Source: G963674505 sp964575975
Lineage (GTDB): Bacteria > Desulfobacterota > Desulfobacteria > Desulfobacterales > SKZT01
Assembly: GCA_964575975.1 (NCBI GenBank)
Contig: CAZNTU010000174.1
Span: forward strand, 1-11,821
Length of the DNA: 11,821 nt
Reading direction: 5' to 3'
Each line of letters starts with the position of its first letter. Position 1 is the first letter of the stretch. The notes under the pieces were generated by a model, which was not told the DNA's origin, ran no database searches, and saw nothing but the letters and a program-made list of their open reading frames with translations. The translations under genes were made by a program, and so were the position numbers. Positions 1-7,300 of this stretch are shown here, piece after piece.

Positions 1-368
1 AGTATCCGGTGGACGCCCCCGCCCGGATAGGCCGCCACCCGAAGGCAGTCCAGGGAAATCTTGACCCGGCCGTTCTTCAGGGTCTCGTCGGCCCGGATAT
101 TGCCGGCGTGACGAATGGGGAGAGTCTCCTCTCCGGGCGGTGCCGGCACCAAGTGCCCGAACGCGTGGGCCGTGTGCTGCCAGGGCTTGTCCCGGAATGG
201 CCACCAGCCTTTGCCGCCGAACTTCTGCGGGGTTTTGGGGACGGCCTCGCGGTCTTCGAGGATGTCCGCGGACCGTTCGTCGCCCATGCTTCTCAATATC
301 GCGCCTGCCTCCTCGGGGGACCGGCGGCCGATCACAGGAATGTCTTCGAACCAATCGGAAATCGCCAT
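1..368 (-). CDS. Unrecognised protein, 5' part only (runs off the left edge)
   Basis: An open frame starts at ATG 368-366 and stays open for about 122 codons to the window edge, so the C-terminus is missing. An AAGGA Shine-Dalgarno sequence lies about 9 nt upstream of the ATG. The start is MAISDWFEDIPVIGRR. The visible part is soluble-looking and rich in Gly, Pro, Trp and Arg, with a WWPFRDKPWQHTAHAFGHL stretch at about residues 55-73 and a predicted beta-like segment near LKNGRVKISLDCLRVAAYPG at about 97-116. There is no signal peptide or membrane helix. I recognise no family and assign no function. The base composition is clearly more GC-rich than the signalling genes to the right, and the gene is separated from them by 335 nt, so it is probably an independent unit. 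The frame, start and ribosome site support a real gene; the role is unknown. Confidence 0.72.
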   Translation of the reverse strand, partial: MAISDWFEDIPVIGRRSPEEAGAILRSMGDERSADILEDREAVPKTPQKFGGKGWWPFRDKPWQHTAHAFGHLVPAPPGEETLPIRHAGNIRADETLKNGRVKISLDCLRVAAYPGGGVHRI

Positions 369-421
369 GCGGTGGTTCCTTTCGTTTTGAGAATATGGAG
401 AAAGAATATCATGAAACATCG

Positions 422-483
422 ACCGAAAAGCGAATATCGTTTTAACCGAAATTAGTCAAGCTTCCCTTCGGTTTTGTTTCGGT
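422..483. repeat. Four ACCGAA/TTCGGT half-sites clustered on the promoter
   Basis: ACCGAAA occurs at 422-428 and 445-451, and its complement TTCGGT at 467-472 and 478-483. A fifth TTCGGT lies at 564-569. The first four are spaced 23, 22 and 11 nt apart, close to whole helical turns. They flank and interleave with the candidate -35 and -10 boxes. Direct and inverted orientations are both present, as expected for a repressor operator array, but no regulator is identified. AACCGAA (444-450) and TTCGGTT (467-473) could also form a 7-bp hairpin. Confidence 0.35.
431..459 (-). promoter_or_regulatory. Possible sigma70-type promoter for the partial gene
   Basis: On the minus strand TTGACT (459-454, 5 of 6 to the -35 consensus) is followed 17 nt later by TATTCG (436-431), or 15 nt later by GATATT (438-433, 4 of 6). 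A start site near 424 would give a leader of about 55 nt before the ATG at 368. The -35 box is good but the -10 is weak, so this is only a candidate. Confidence 0.33.
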
Positions 484-521
484 GGACGGTCCCGGCGGAC
501 GAGGCTGGGTCGAGGTCTTCG

Positions 522-607
522 GGTAGCGCCGCCTTCCACGGGGCCTCTCGGCTCCAGGCAGGGTTCGGTCGCCGGACACCCGCGCCGCCGTGGAAGGCTG
601 CGCTACC
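522..607. repeat. 20-bp inverted repeat with a 46-nt GC-rich centre
   Basis: The left arm 522-541 (GGTAGCGCCGCCTTCCACGG) is the reverse complement of the right arm 588-607 with a single mismatch. The centre is 46 nt and GC-rich. No T-run follows on either side, so it is not a standard intrinsic terminator. No open frame or transposase lies inside. Its size and shape fit a dispersed intergenic palindromic repeat (REP/MITE-like), but copy number cannot be seen from one window. Confidence 0.75.
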
Positions 608-703
608 GTACATCGGCGAGATCATGCCCCGAGACGAAGAAATGAAAACGGAAAAATTCGGAACGGATTTCGGATGAAAGACTTGTCCCTCGAAGGGGAT
701 GAT

Positions 704-1723
704 TTAAAATTTGAAATTGTCTTCCCTGAAAACCCGAAGGCAGGCGTCCACGACGAGAGGATCGAATTCGACGTCCTTGCGTTCCAGAACGAAATCCAGA
801 GCCGCGTCGACGCCCAGGGCCGGGCGATAGGGACGGTGGGATACCATAGCCTCGACTGTGTCGGCAACGGCGATTATTCTGGCCTCCAATATGATCTCGT
901 CTCCCTTGAGCCCCGACGGATATCCGCTTCCATCCAGTCTCTCATGGTGCTGAAGAGTTATTTCAGCCAGGGGCCAGGGAAAATCGATGTTTTTCAAGAT
1001 GTCGTAACCCGCTTGGGCATGAGTTTTGATTATTTCGTACTCTGGCTCTGTAAGTTTGCTGGGTTTGGAAAGGATTTCGACGGGAACGGAAATTTTGCCG
1101 AGATCGTGAATTACCCCTCCCATGCTGATGCTTTCCAATTCCAGCCTGGACAGGCCGAGCACCCTTCCGATCGCTCTTGACAAAAGGGCGACGCGCCGCT
1201 GGTGACCGGCGGTGAAAGGATCGCGGATGTCGATCGTCATAGCCATCGCGTAGATAGTGCCGTTGATGATTTTTTTCAGTCTGTCCAGGATGGCAAGGTT
1301 TTCCTCTTCGGCTCTCTTTCTTGCCGCGAGTATCGTCCTTTCGCGTAAAACCCTGAGGATTCTCAGGTTCAACTCCTCGATCCCGATCGGTTTCTGTATG
1401 AAATCGCTGGCGCCGCGAACAATAATGTTTTCATAGTTGAAATCCTTGACGAACCCCGTCATGACGATGACGTCGGAATCATAGCGCTCCCTGATGTTTT
1501 TCGTAAGCTCGACTCCGTCCATTCGGGGCATGTATATATCGGTGACGACGACATCGATCGGAATCCCCGCCATTATACCCAGAGCCTCTTCGCCGCCGCC
1601 GGCCGTCGCGCAGTCGTATCCGGCGCGCGCCAATCCCTTGGCCAAAATCCTCAAGATGGGTTCCTCGTCGTCTACAACCATGATTTTGAAAGCGCTTTTG
1701 TCGATTTCGTCGAAAATTTCCAT
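704..1723 (-). CDS. Response regulator with HD-GYP cyclic-di-GMP phosphodiesterase output
   Basis: This 339-residue cytoplasmic protein has an N-terminal receiver (about 12-130) and a C-terminal HD-GYP domain (about 150-330). The receiver keeps the acidic pair D18/D19, phospho-acceptor D62 in TDIYMPRMDG, T89 and K111. The HD-GYP domain keeps H174, the HD pair H206/D207 in IHDLGK, H235, H259/H260 and the signature HHERLDGSGYP (259-269), so both metal binding and catalysis look intact. The family hydrolyses cyclic-di-GMP to pGpG or GMP, here presumably controlled by phosphorylation of D62. The ATG has an AGGAG site 7 nt upstream. It lies 328 nt beyond the stop of the other REC-HD-GYP gene, past a terminator, and so probably has its own promoter. 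No cognate kinase is adjacent except those of the upstream operon, which may phosphorylate it (inference). Confidence 0.93.
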   Translation of the reverse strand: MEIFDEIDKSAFKIMVVDDEEPILRILAKGLARAGYDCATAGGGEEALGIMAGIPIDVVVTDIYMPRMDGVELTKNIRERYDSDVIVMTGFVKDFNYENIIVRGASDFIQKPIGIEELNLRILRVLRERTILAARKRAEEENLAILDRLKKIINGTIYAMAMTIDIRDPFTAGHQRRVALLSRAIGRVLGLSRLELESISMGGVIHDLGKISVPVEILSKPSKLTEPEYEIIKTHAQAGYDILKNIDFPWPLAEITLQHHERLDGSGYPSGLKGDEIILEARIIAVADTVEAMVSHRPYRPALGVDAALDFVLERKDVEFDPLVVDACLRVFREDNFKF

Positions 1724-1841
1724 AGGGCTTCTCCTTCTTCAGTGCAAATCAAGTTTCGATTCCGGGACAGGTTCGATATGCGCTTGGCGGCATACGGCGC
1801 CATTCCTTCGTTGACATCGATCCGACTCGCGAACCAAGGCG

Positions 1842-1854
1842 ATCATATAGTATA
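1842..1854 (-). promoter_or_regulatory. Possible -10 region for the second REC-HD-GYP gene
   Basis: The minus strand has overlapping -10-like boxes TATACT (1854-1849) and TATGAT (1847-1842), each 5 of 6 to TATAAT. They lie about 120 nt upstream of the ATG at 1723 and downstream of the operon terminator. No good -35 box is placed 16-18 nt further up, so an activator would be needed if this is used. Confidence 0.25.
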
Positions 1855-1931
1855 GGGTCTCCAAAATAAAGATTAATTTCGGAACATCGTTTTTTCCCGG
1901 AAAATCCTTCTCTTATTGTTTCGATTGACAG

Positions 1932-1958
1932 AAAAAACTCGCCAATTATATCTTGGCG
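1932..1958 (-). terminator. Rho-independent terminator of the signalling operon
   Basis: On the minus strand CGCCAA (1958-1953) and TTGGCG (1945-1940) form a perfect 6-bp stem with a 7-nt AT-rich loop, followed after two bases and one C/G-poor step by six T residues (1937-1932). It lies about 94 nt after the stop at 2052, with no further gene before it, so it ends the operon and separates it from the gene at 1723. Confidence 0.7.
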
Positions 1959-2051
1959 GTAATTGTGTTCGGTCCTCGATCGATTTGGAAACAACCCGAT
2001 GCGAACGAGTTTTTGCATGTGACGGGAAGGCGATCGATTCGGAGACAGCGT

Positions 2052-3149
2052 TCAATCGCCCCCGGCGTCTATCCCGAAACGAACCAGGAGGCTTTCCCCG
2101 GTTTCTTGATACATGTGTTTTATTCTCGTTATCTCGGAGTTCGCGGCGAAGAACGCGTCCACGACTTGCGGGTCGAAATGGCCGCCCTTCGACTCTTGTA
2201 TGATGTCCAAGGCCCTTTCCAATGGAAACGGTTCCTTGTAGGGTCGCTTGCTGGTCAGAGCGTCGAATACGTCGGCAATGGCGACTATCCTTCCTTCCAT
2301 GGGAATTTCCTCGCCCCTTAAACCGCAGGGATAACCGGTACCGTCCCATTTCTCGTGGTGGCTTGCGGCGATTACGCTCCCCATTTTGATGAATTCGGCG
2401 TCGGAACCCTCCAGGATTCTAGCCCCGTCGATGGTATGCCGCTTCATGATTTCCCATTCGTCCGCGTCCAGCTTGCCCGTTTTCAGAAGGATTCTGTCGG
2501 GCGTGCCGATTTTTCCGATATCGTGCAGGGGCGCCGCGTAGAGGATGGATTCCACGAATTCGTTGCCGCATCCCATTTGCCTGGCCACGGCGGCCGCGTA
2601 ATTGCTCATCCGCAAAATATGCGCTCCCGTGTCCTCGTCCTTGTATTCCGCGGCGCGCGACAGACGATGAATCGTGTCAAGGGAGGCCGCCTTTACTTTC
2701 TTCATGGCTTCCATAAGCTGAGCCGTCCTCCTGTCGACGATTTCCTCCAGGTTTTTTCTTTTGTCGTACAGGGCGAGATGCGTGGAAACCCTTGCTTTCA
2801 TTAAGGCGGGGCTTACGGGTTTTCTGATGTAATCGACGCATCCCGCTTCGAATCCCCTCGATTCGTCGATGGTTTCGTCTTTCGTGGTCACGAAAATCAC
2901 GGGGATGTTCTTCGTGAGCGGATTTCCCTTCAATCGCGCGCACACCTCGAATCCGTCCATTTCGGGCATCATGATGTCAAGGAGAATCAAATCGGGCGGG
3001 TGGGGTCCCGAGGCTATCTCAAGGGCTTTGGTCCCGGAGATCGCGAATTTCAACTTGAAATCCCCCTTCAGGATTCCCCCCAGAACATCTATGTTCTCGG
3101 GGGAGTCGTCGACTATCAACAGTGTTTTTCCGACCATATCGCCATTCAT
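2052..3149 (-). CDS. Response regulator with HD-GYP phosphodiesterase output (RpfG-like layout)
   Basis: I take ATG 3149-3147 as the start, giving 365 residues, because GGGAGG sits 8 nt upstream. In-frame ATGs at 3179 and 3212 lack such a site, and the latter lies inside the previous gene. The receiver (about 8-125) keeps D14/D15, D58 in LLDIMMPEMDG, T88 and K110. A helical linker (about 126-160) leads to an HD-GYP domain (about 160-345) with H177, H209/D210 in LHDIGKIGTPD, H238 and HHEKWDGTGYP (264-274), all canonical. It should therefore degrade cyclic-di-GMP in the cytoplasm in response to phosphorylation. It is the last gene of the operon, 37 nt after the REC-kinase stop, and its receiver is about two-thirds identical to that kinase's receiver over the first 63 aligned residues, suggesting duplication and a shared phosphodonor or a kinase-regulator pair. 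Confidence 0.94.
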   Translation of the reverse strand: MNGDMVGKTLLIVDDSPENIDVLGGILKGDFKLKFAISGTKALEIASGPHPPDLILLDIMMPEMDGFEVCARLKGNPLTKNIPVIFVTTKDETIDESRGFEAGCVDYIRKPVSPALMKARVSTHLALYDKRKNLEEIVDRRTAQLMEAMKKVKAASLDTIHRLSRAAEYKDEDTGAHILRMSNYAAAVARQMGCGNEFVESILYAAPLHDIGKIGTPDRILLKTGKLDADEWEIMKRHTIDGARILEGSDAEFIKMGSVIAASHHEKWDGTGYPCGLRGEEIPMEGRIVAIADVFDALTSKRPYKEPFPLERALDIIQESKGGHFDPQVVDAFFAANSEITRIKHMYQETGESLLVRFGIDAGGD

Positions 3150-3157
3150 TCCAATTG

Positions 3158-3163
3158 CCTCCC
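3158..3163 (-). promoter_or_regulatory. Ribosome binding site that fixes the 3149 start
   Basis: GGGAGG on the minus strand, 8 nt before ATG 3149, is the only good Shine-Dalgarno match near the candidate starts of the REC-HD-GYP gene. It argues against the longer 386-residue reading that would overlap the upstream gene. Confidence 0.7.
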
Positions 3164-3186
3164 GAATCGGTTTCGACATGTCGCAT

Positions 3187-4326
3187 TCAATCCGAAAGAG
3201 ATTCCGATTCAAGATGCTTCGACAGGGGGAGCGAGAACGTGAAACAGCTTCCGACGCCCAATTCGCTTTTTACGCCTATCTTTCCTCCATGAGCCTCGAC
3301 GGCGAGCTTGCAGAAGGCAAGTCCCAACCCCGTCGAACAATATTTTCTGCTGCGCCGGGCCGACTGCCTCGTTACGAATTTCTTGAAAATCTGGTCCATG
3401 AATTCTTCCGGAATTCCTTCGCCCGTATCCTTGACCGAGACGATCGCAAAACCCGGCTCTTCGGACAATTCCACTTCGACATCGCCGTCGGCCGGCGTGA
3501 ATTTCATGGCGTTGCCGAGCAGATTGAGGAGCACTCTGCGAATCAGGTCCGGATCGCATTCCACCATGACTTTTACGGGATGCTTCGCGAAACGGGCCTT
3601 GCGACCCGAAAAGGGAAACCCCGGCTTTTCGGCCGCTTCCGAGACGATTTTCACGAGGTCGCAGGGTTCCGTTTTCATCGGCATGCGGCCGGATTCGAGC
3701 ATGCTGACGTCCAATAGAGACTGCGCGATACGGATAAGGCTCTCCGCACAGGACATCGCTTCCTTTAGGCTCTCCATCTGATGATTTTCGAACCCGGCTC
3801 CGTCCTCGATCAGCATTTTCAAACAATTCACCAAATACCCGATGGGCGAACGCATGTCGTGAACCACCATGTGGACAAGATCGTCGCGAAGACTCTCCAG
3901 GTTCCGGAGACGCTCCAATTGCAATGCAAGTTCGCGTTTCTGGTCCCTTACCTGAAGATGGGTCGCCACTCGCGCTCTGACCTCCTCGGGCCAAAAAGGT
4001 CTGCCGACGTAATCCATCCCGCCGCAAGCGAACGCGTTCACCTTTGTTTCCGGATCTCCCAGAGCGCTGATGAAGACGACCGGCGTGTCCTTCAGATCTT
4101 CCAGCGCCTTGATGGACCGGCAAATCTCGAATCCGTCCATGCCGGGCATCATCACGTCGAGAAGTATCAGATCGGGAGGGGGATTGGATTCTATGATTTC
4201 CATGGCCTTGCGTCCGTTCGAGGCGAATTTGATTCTATAGTCCTGCCGAAGAATCTCGCCCAGCACGTCTATGTTTTCAGGGGTGTCGTCTACGATGAGT
4301 ACGGTGTGTTTACGGCTGTTTTTCAT
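3187..4326 (-). CDS. Receiver-histidine kinase (REC-HisKA-HATPase), soluble
   Basis: The start at ATG 4326 gives 379 residues and has GAGG 6 nt upstream; an in-frame ATG at 4368 has no such support. The receiver (about 7-125) has D13/D14, D57 in LLDVMMPGMDG and S87, but the usual lysine is replaced by R109 (DYVGRP). A short coiled coil (about 125-148) leads to a HisKA domain with H156 in VVHDMRSP, then an ATPase domain with N272 in GNAMKFT, D300 in DTGEGIP and the STGLGL loop (331-336), so kinase activity looks intact. There is no membrane segment. Such REC-kinases use an input receiver to tune autophosphorylation. The start overlaps the large hybrid kinase's stop by 17 nt, suggesting translational coupling, and the REC-HD-GYP gene follows. 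It plausibly takes phosphate from the hybrid kinase HPt and phosphorylates the HD-GYP receivers (inference). Confidence 0.92.
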   Translation of the reverse strand: MKNSRKHTVLIVDDTPENIDVLGEILRQDYRIKFASNGRKAMEIIESNPPPDLILLDVMMPGMDGFEICRSIKALEDLKDTPVVFISALGDPETKVNAFACGGMDYVGRPFWPEEVRARVATHLQVRDQKRELALQLERLRNLESLRDDLVHMVVHDMRSPIGYLVNCLKMLIEDGAGFENHQMESLKEAMSCAESLIRIAQSLLDVSMLESGRMPMKTEPCDLVKIVSEAAEKPGFPFSGRKARFAKHPVKVMVECDPDLIRRVLLNLLGNAMKFTPADGDVEVELSEEPGFAIVSVKDTGEGIPEEFMDQIFKKFVTRQSARRSRKYCSTGLGLAFCKLAVEAHGGKIGVKSELGVGSCFTFSLPLSKHLESESLSD

Positions 4327-7300
4327 TCGTGTCCTCAAGTGGCGAATCGGTTTTATTCCGATCGACAAGTTGCATGATTCCTTCCAAGATCCTCAAGGCT
4401 TCGTCGGAGTCGTATCTGCCGAGTCTCCGTTCCATCGCATCCATTTTCTCCCGAAAAGCCGGGCCTGTCAAAACTGTTTTAATCTCGTCCAGTTTGGCCA
4501 CGGCGTCCAAGTCGTTTTCCTCCAAAAGCGATTTCAGCTCGGCGAGCAAAGGCCCCGCGCGGGAAAAATCCGTCTCCTCGTCCGAGACTTGCGCGACGTC
4601 CTTTTTTCGAGCCGATTCCAGCGAATCGATGTTTGAAAGCACAAGCTCCAGTTCCATGGCCAAGCGCTCGACCATGTCTTTCGGGACGCTTCGTTCGTTG
4701 CCCAGCGAGTATTCCAAGTCCCCGGCCGCTTCGGACAACGCCGACGCGCCGATGTTTCCGGCGACTCCCTTGAGACTGTGGGAAATCCGAATCGCGGTTT
4801 CCGTGTCTCCTTCGCGCAGGGCTTTCGCGATATCGTCGGCCGAGTCCCGTTGGAGACGCGCGAATTTAGCAAGCAGCTTTCCAACGGCGGAACGTCTTCC
4901 GCCGAACTTGGCCAAAAGGGTCTTCAAATCGATACGAGGCATGAAGTCCGGCAAAAGGGGACTCTCCGGAGACTCGGCGTCGCCAGTCGCATCGACAATG
5001 TGCGATGGACAAGATTGGCGGACGGGATTTTTCAATTCGCGGCCTATGTTCTTTTCCAACGAGAAAAACAGTTCATCCGGATCGACGGGCTTTGTTACAT
5101 GCGCGTTCATACCGGCCATCCGGCTCTTTTCGAAATCCGGTCGCATTGCGTGGGCCGTCATCGCGATAATGGGCACTTGCCCCTTCTTCTTGGCAAGAGG
5201 GTCTTCTTCGTTCGCGAGTTCCCTTATTTTCCTGGTGGCTTCGTAACCGTCCATCTCCGGCATTTGGATGTCCATGAGAATAGCGTCGTAATGGCCCTCT
5301 TTCGCCATTTGAAAAGCTTGTACGCCGTTTGCCGCGATATCCACCAGAAGCCCGGCGCCTTCCAACAATTCGAGAGCGAATTGTTGATTGACCTCGTTGT
5401 CCTCGGCAAGAAGGACGCGGGCCCCTCGTATTCGGTTAAAGCGGTCCGACTGGTCCGGACGACAATTCCGATTGGTATTCTTTCCCGACCAAGCCTCTCC
5501 CGCGAATTCGGTCGCGATCAAATCTAAGAGCGCGGGCCTGGAAACGGGTTTAATCAGATACCCGTCCGCTCCCGACCACTCGAATTTTTCCTCGAACTCT
5601 TCCCGAAGATAGCCGGTGAGAACGAAAACTTTCGGGACAAACGCCAGGTCCGGGTCGGTTTTGATTCTGCGGGCGGTCTCCAGACCGTCCATTCCCGGCA
5701 TTCTCCAGTCCGTTAAGACCAGTTGGTAGGGGTCGGACTTGGCCGCCTTTTTAATCGCTTCGATCGCGCTTTCCCCCGACTCGCACGTATCGACCCTGAA
5801 CTTCAAGGACGACAATGTGGTGACCATCAATTTGCGAATGGAGGCCTCGTCGTCGACCACCAGGATTTTCAAATCCCGGACATCGGAAAAGGCGATCTTG
5901 GATTTGCCGCTTTCGTCCCGGGCGCGGCCGAAACATGCGGTGAAGAAAAAGGCGCTGCCCCTCCCCGGTTCGCTCTCCACCCATATTTCGCCTTCCATCA
6001 TGTCCACCAACAGTCTGGAAATGGCCAACCCCAATCCGGTACCCCCGTATTTGCGGGTTGTGGACGATTCCGCCTGGGTAAAGGACTCGAATATGTTGGT
6101 TGTCTGCTCCTTCGTCATCCCGATGCCCGTATCCCGCACCGAAAATTCCAGGACCACGGTCTCCCGGGTTTCTTTAACGGGACGGACACCAATCTGCACC
6201 TCGCCGGAATGGGTGAACTTGATCGCGTTGGATAATAGGTTGTTCAGGACTTGGCGCAAACGCAGGGAGTCTCCCAACAAATTCATGGGAACGCTCGGAG
6301 CGCTTTTCACGGAAAATTGCAGGCCTTTTTCGATCGCCTTGTAGCTCTCGATGCCGATTACCGCGCGAAGGATTTCGGAAAGGTCGAATCTTGCGGATTC
6401 CAAACGCAATCTTCCCGCCTCGATCTTCGAAAAATCCAAAATATCGTTGATTATTTCCAACAAAGATTTCGCCGATACATCTATTTTTTCCAGATAACCG
6501 CGTTGTTTCGTAGTCAGTTCCGTCTTCAAGGCCAGGTGGGCCATGCCTAAGAGGGCGTTCATAGGAGTGCGGATTTCGTGGCTCATGTTGGCCAGGAATT
6601 GGCTTTTGGCTTTCGCCGCTTCCTCTGCTCTTTCCTTGGCCGCGGTCAATTCGTCTTGAATTCTCTTGAAATCGGCGATATCGGTCAGCCAAGCGACTAT
6701 GGCTTTTCTTCCCTCGTACTCGGTCGTCGAAAAGGTTGCCAGAATCTCCCTAGGTTCGCGGTCGGCGCCGTAGGCTTTCAATTCGAAATCCCTGAGGATT
6801 CCCTTCTTTTCAATCTCTCCTGTCATGAAGTCTTTGTCTTCGGGATTGACGTAGGCGCCCGAGGTTTCGTCTCCGACCCCAAGACCGAACATTTGGGTGA
6901 ATCGCGGGTTTGCAAACCGGATGGAGCTGCCGGATGTAATTGCCACGCCGACAGGGCTGCCGTCGAGAATTTGTTTCAACAGCTTGCGTTCCTTTGCGAT
7001 TTCGTCTTCCGCGTTCTTTCGTTCGGATATATCCTCCAGAGTCGCGATGACCTCGCTCGGCGCAGATTCCGGAGTGACGGGATTGAAAACGACTCGCAGG
7101 CAGGCAAGGGCTTTGCCGCTCACGATCGAGGTATACGGCCCCTCGTATTGCGCCGCAACGCCTTCCAATGCCGACCGCACGGCTTTTAGCATGTCGGGCT
7201 GCGTAACCTGCTTGCGCATGTTGAAACCGATAATTTCGTCTCGGGATGCGCCCAGGATGTTTTCCAGCTCTTTGTTGCAATCGACTATCTCTCCATCGGC

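Larger units (their letters stand above)
369..703. other. Intergenic stretch with promoter-like signals and an inverted repeat
   Basis: This 335-nt gap separates the stop of the REC-HD-GYP gene (704) from the start of the unknown partial gene (368). The half next to the partial gene is AT-richer and holds a possible promoter and repeated ACCGAA motifs. The middle is very GC-rich and holds the long inverted repeat. No convincing gene was seen in it on either strand. No clear T-tract terminator follows the 704 stop; a short CCCT/AGGG hairpin near 687-698 has no T run. Confidence 0.6.
1724..2051. other. Intergenic stretch between the two REC-HD-GYP genes
   Basis: This 328-nt gap is AT-richer than its flanks. 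It holds the operon terminator at 1932-1958 and a weak promoter-like element near 1842-1854. An open frame on the minus strand at 2018-1749 crosses the terminator and has no ribosome site or protein-like composition, so I take it as non-coding. I see no RNA gene here. Confidence 0.6.

Noticed and set aside
9..455. Overlapping plus-strand frames at the left edge
   Set aside because: They are opposite the minus-strand frame that has a good ribosome site and more protein-like composition; the plus products look like shadow translations of GC-rich DNA.
687..698. Small CCCT/AGGG hairpin just after the 704 stop as a terminator
   Set aside because: The stem is only 4 bp and no T-run follows on the minus strand.
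1749..2018. An 89-codon minus-strand frame in the gap between the two HD-GYP genes
   Set aside because: It runs through the terminator hairpin, lacks a ribosome site and reads as basic, low-complexity non-coding translation.
2869..3717. A 282-codon plus-strand open frame across two minus-strand genes
   Set aside because: It spans the junction of the REC-HD-GYP and REC-kinase genes and has no ribosome site or recognisable domain.
4329..5246. A 305-codon plus-strand open frame rich in Ser, opposite the HPt and third receiver
   Set aside because: The minus strand encodes complete REC and HPt domains here; the Ser-rich product is typical of a shadow frame.
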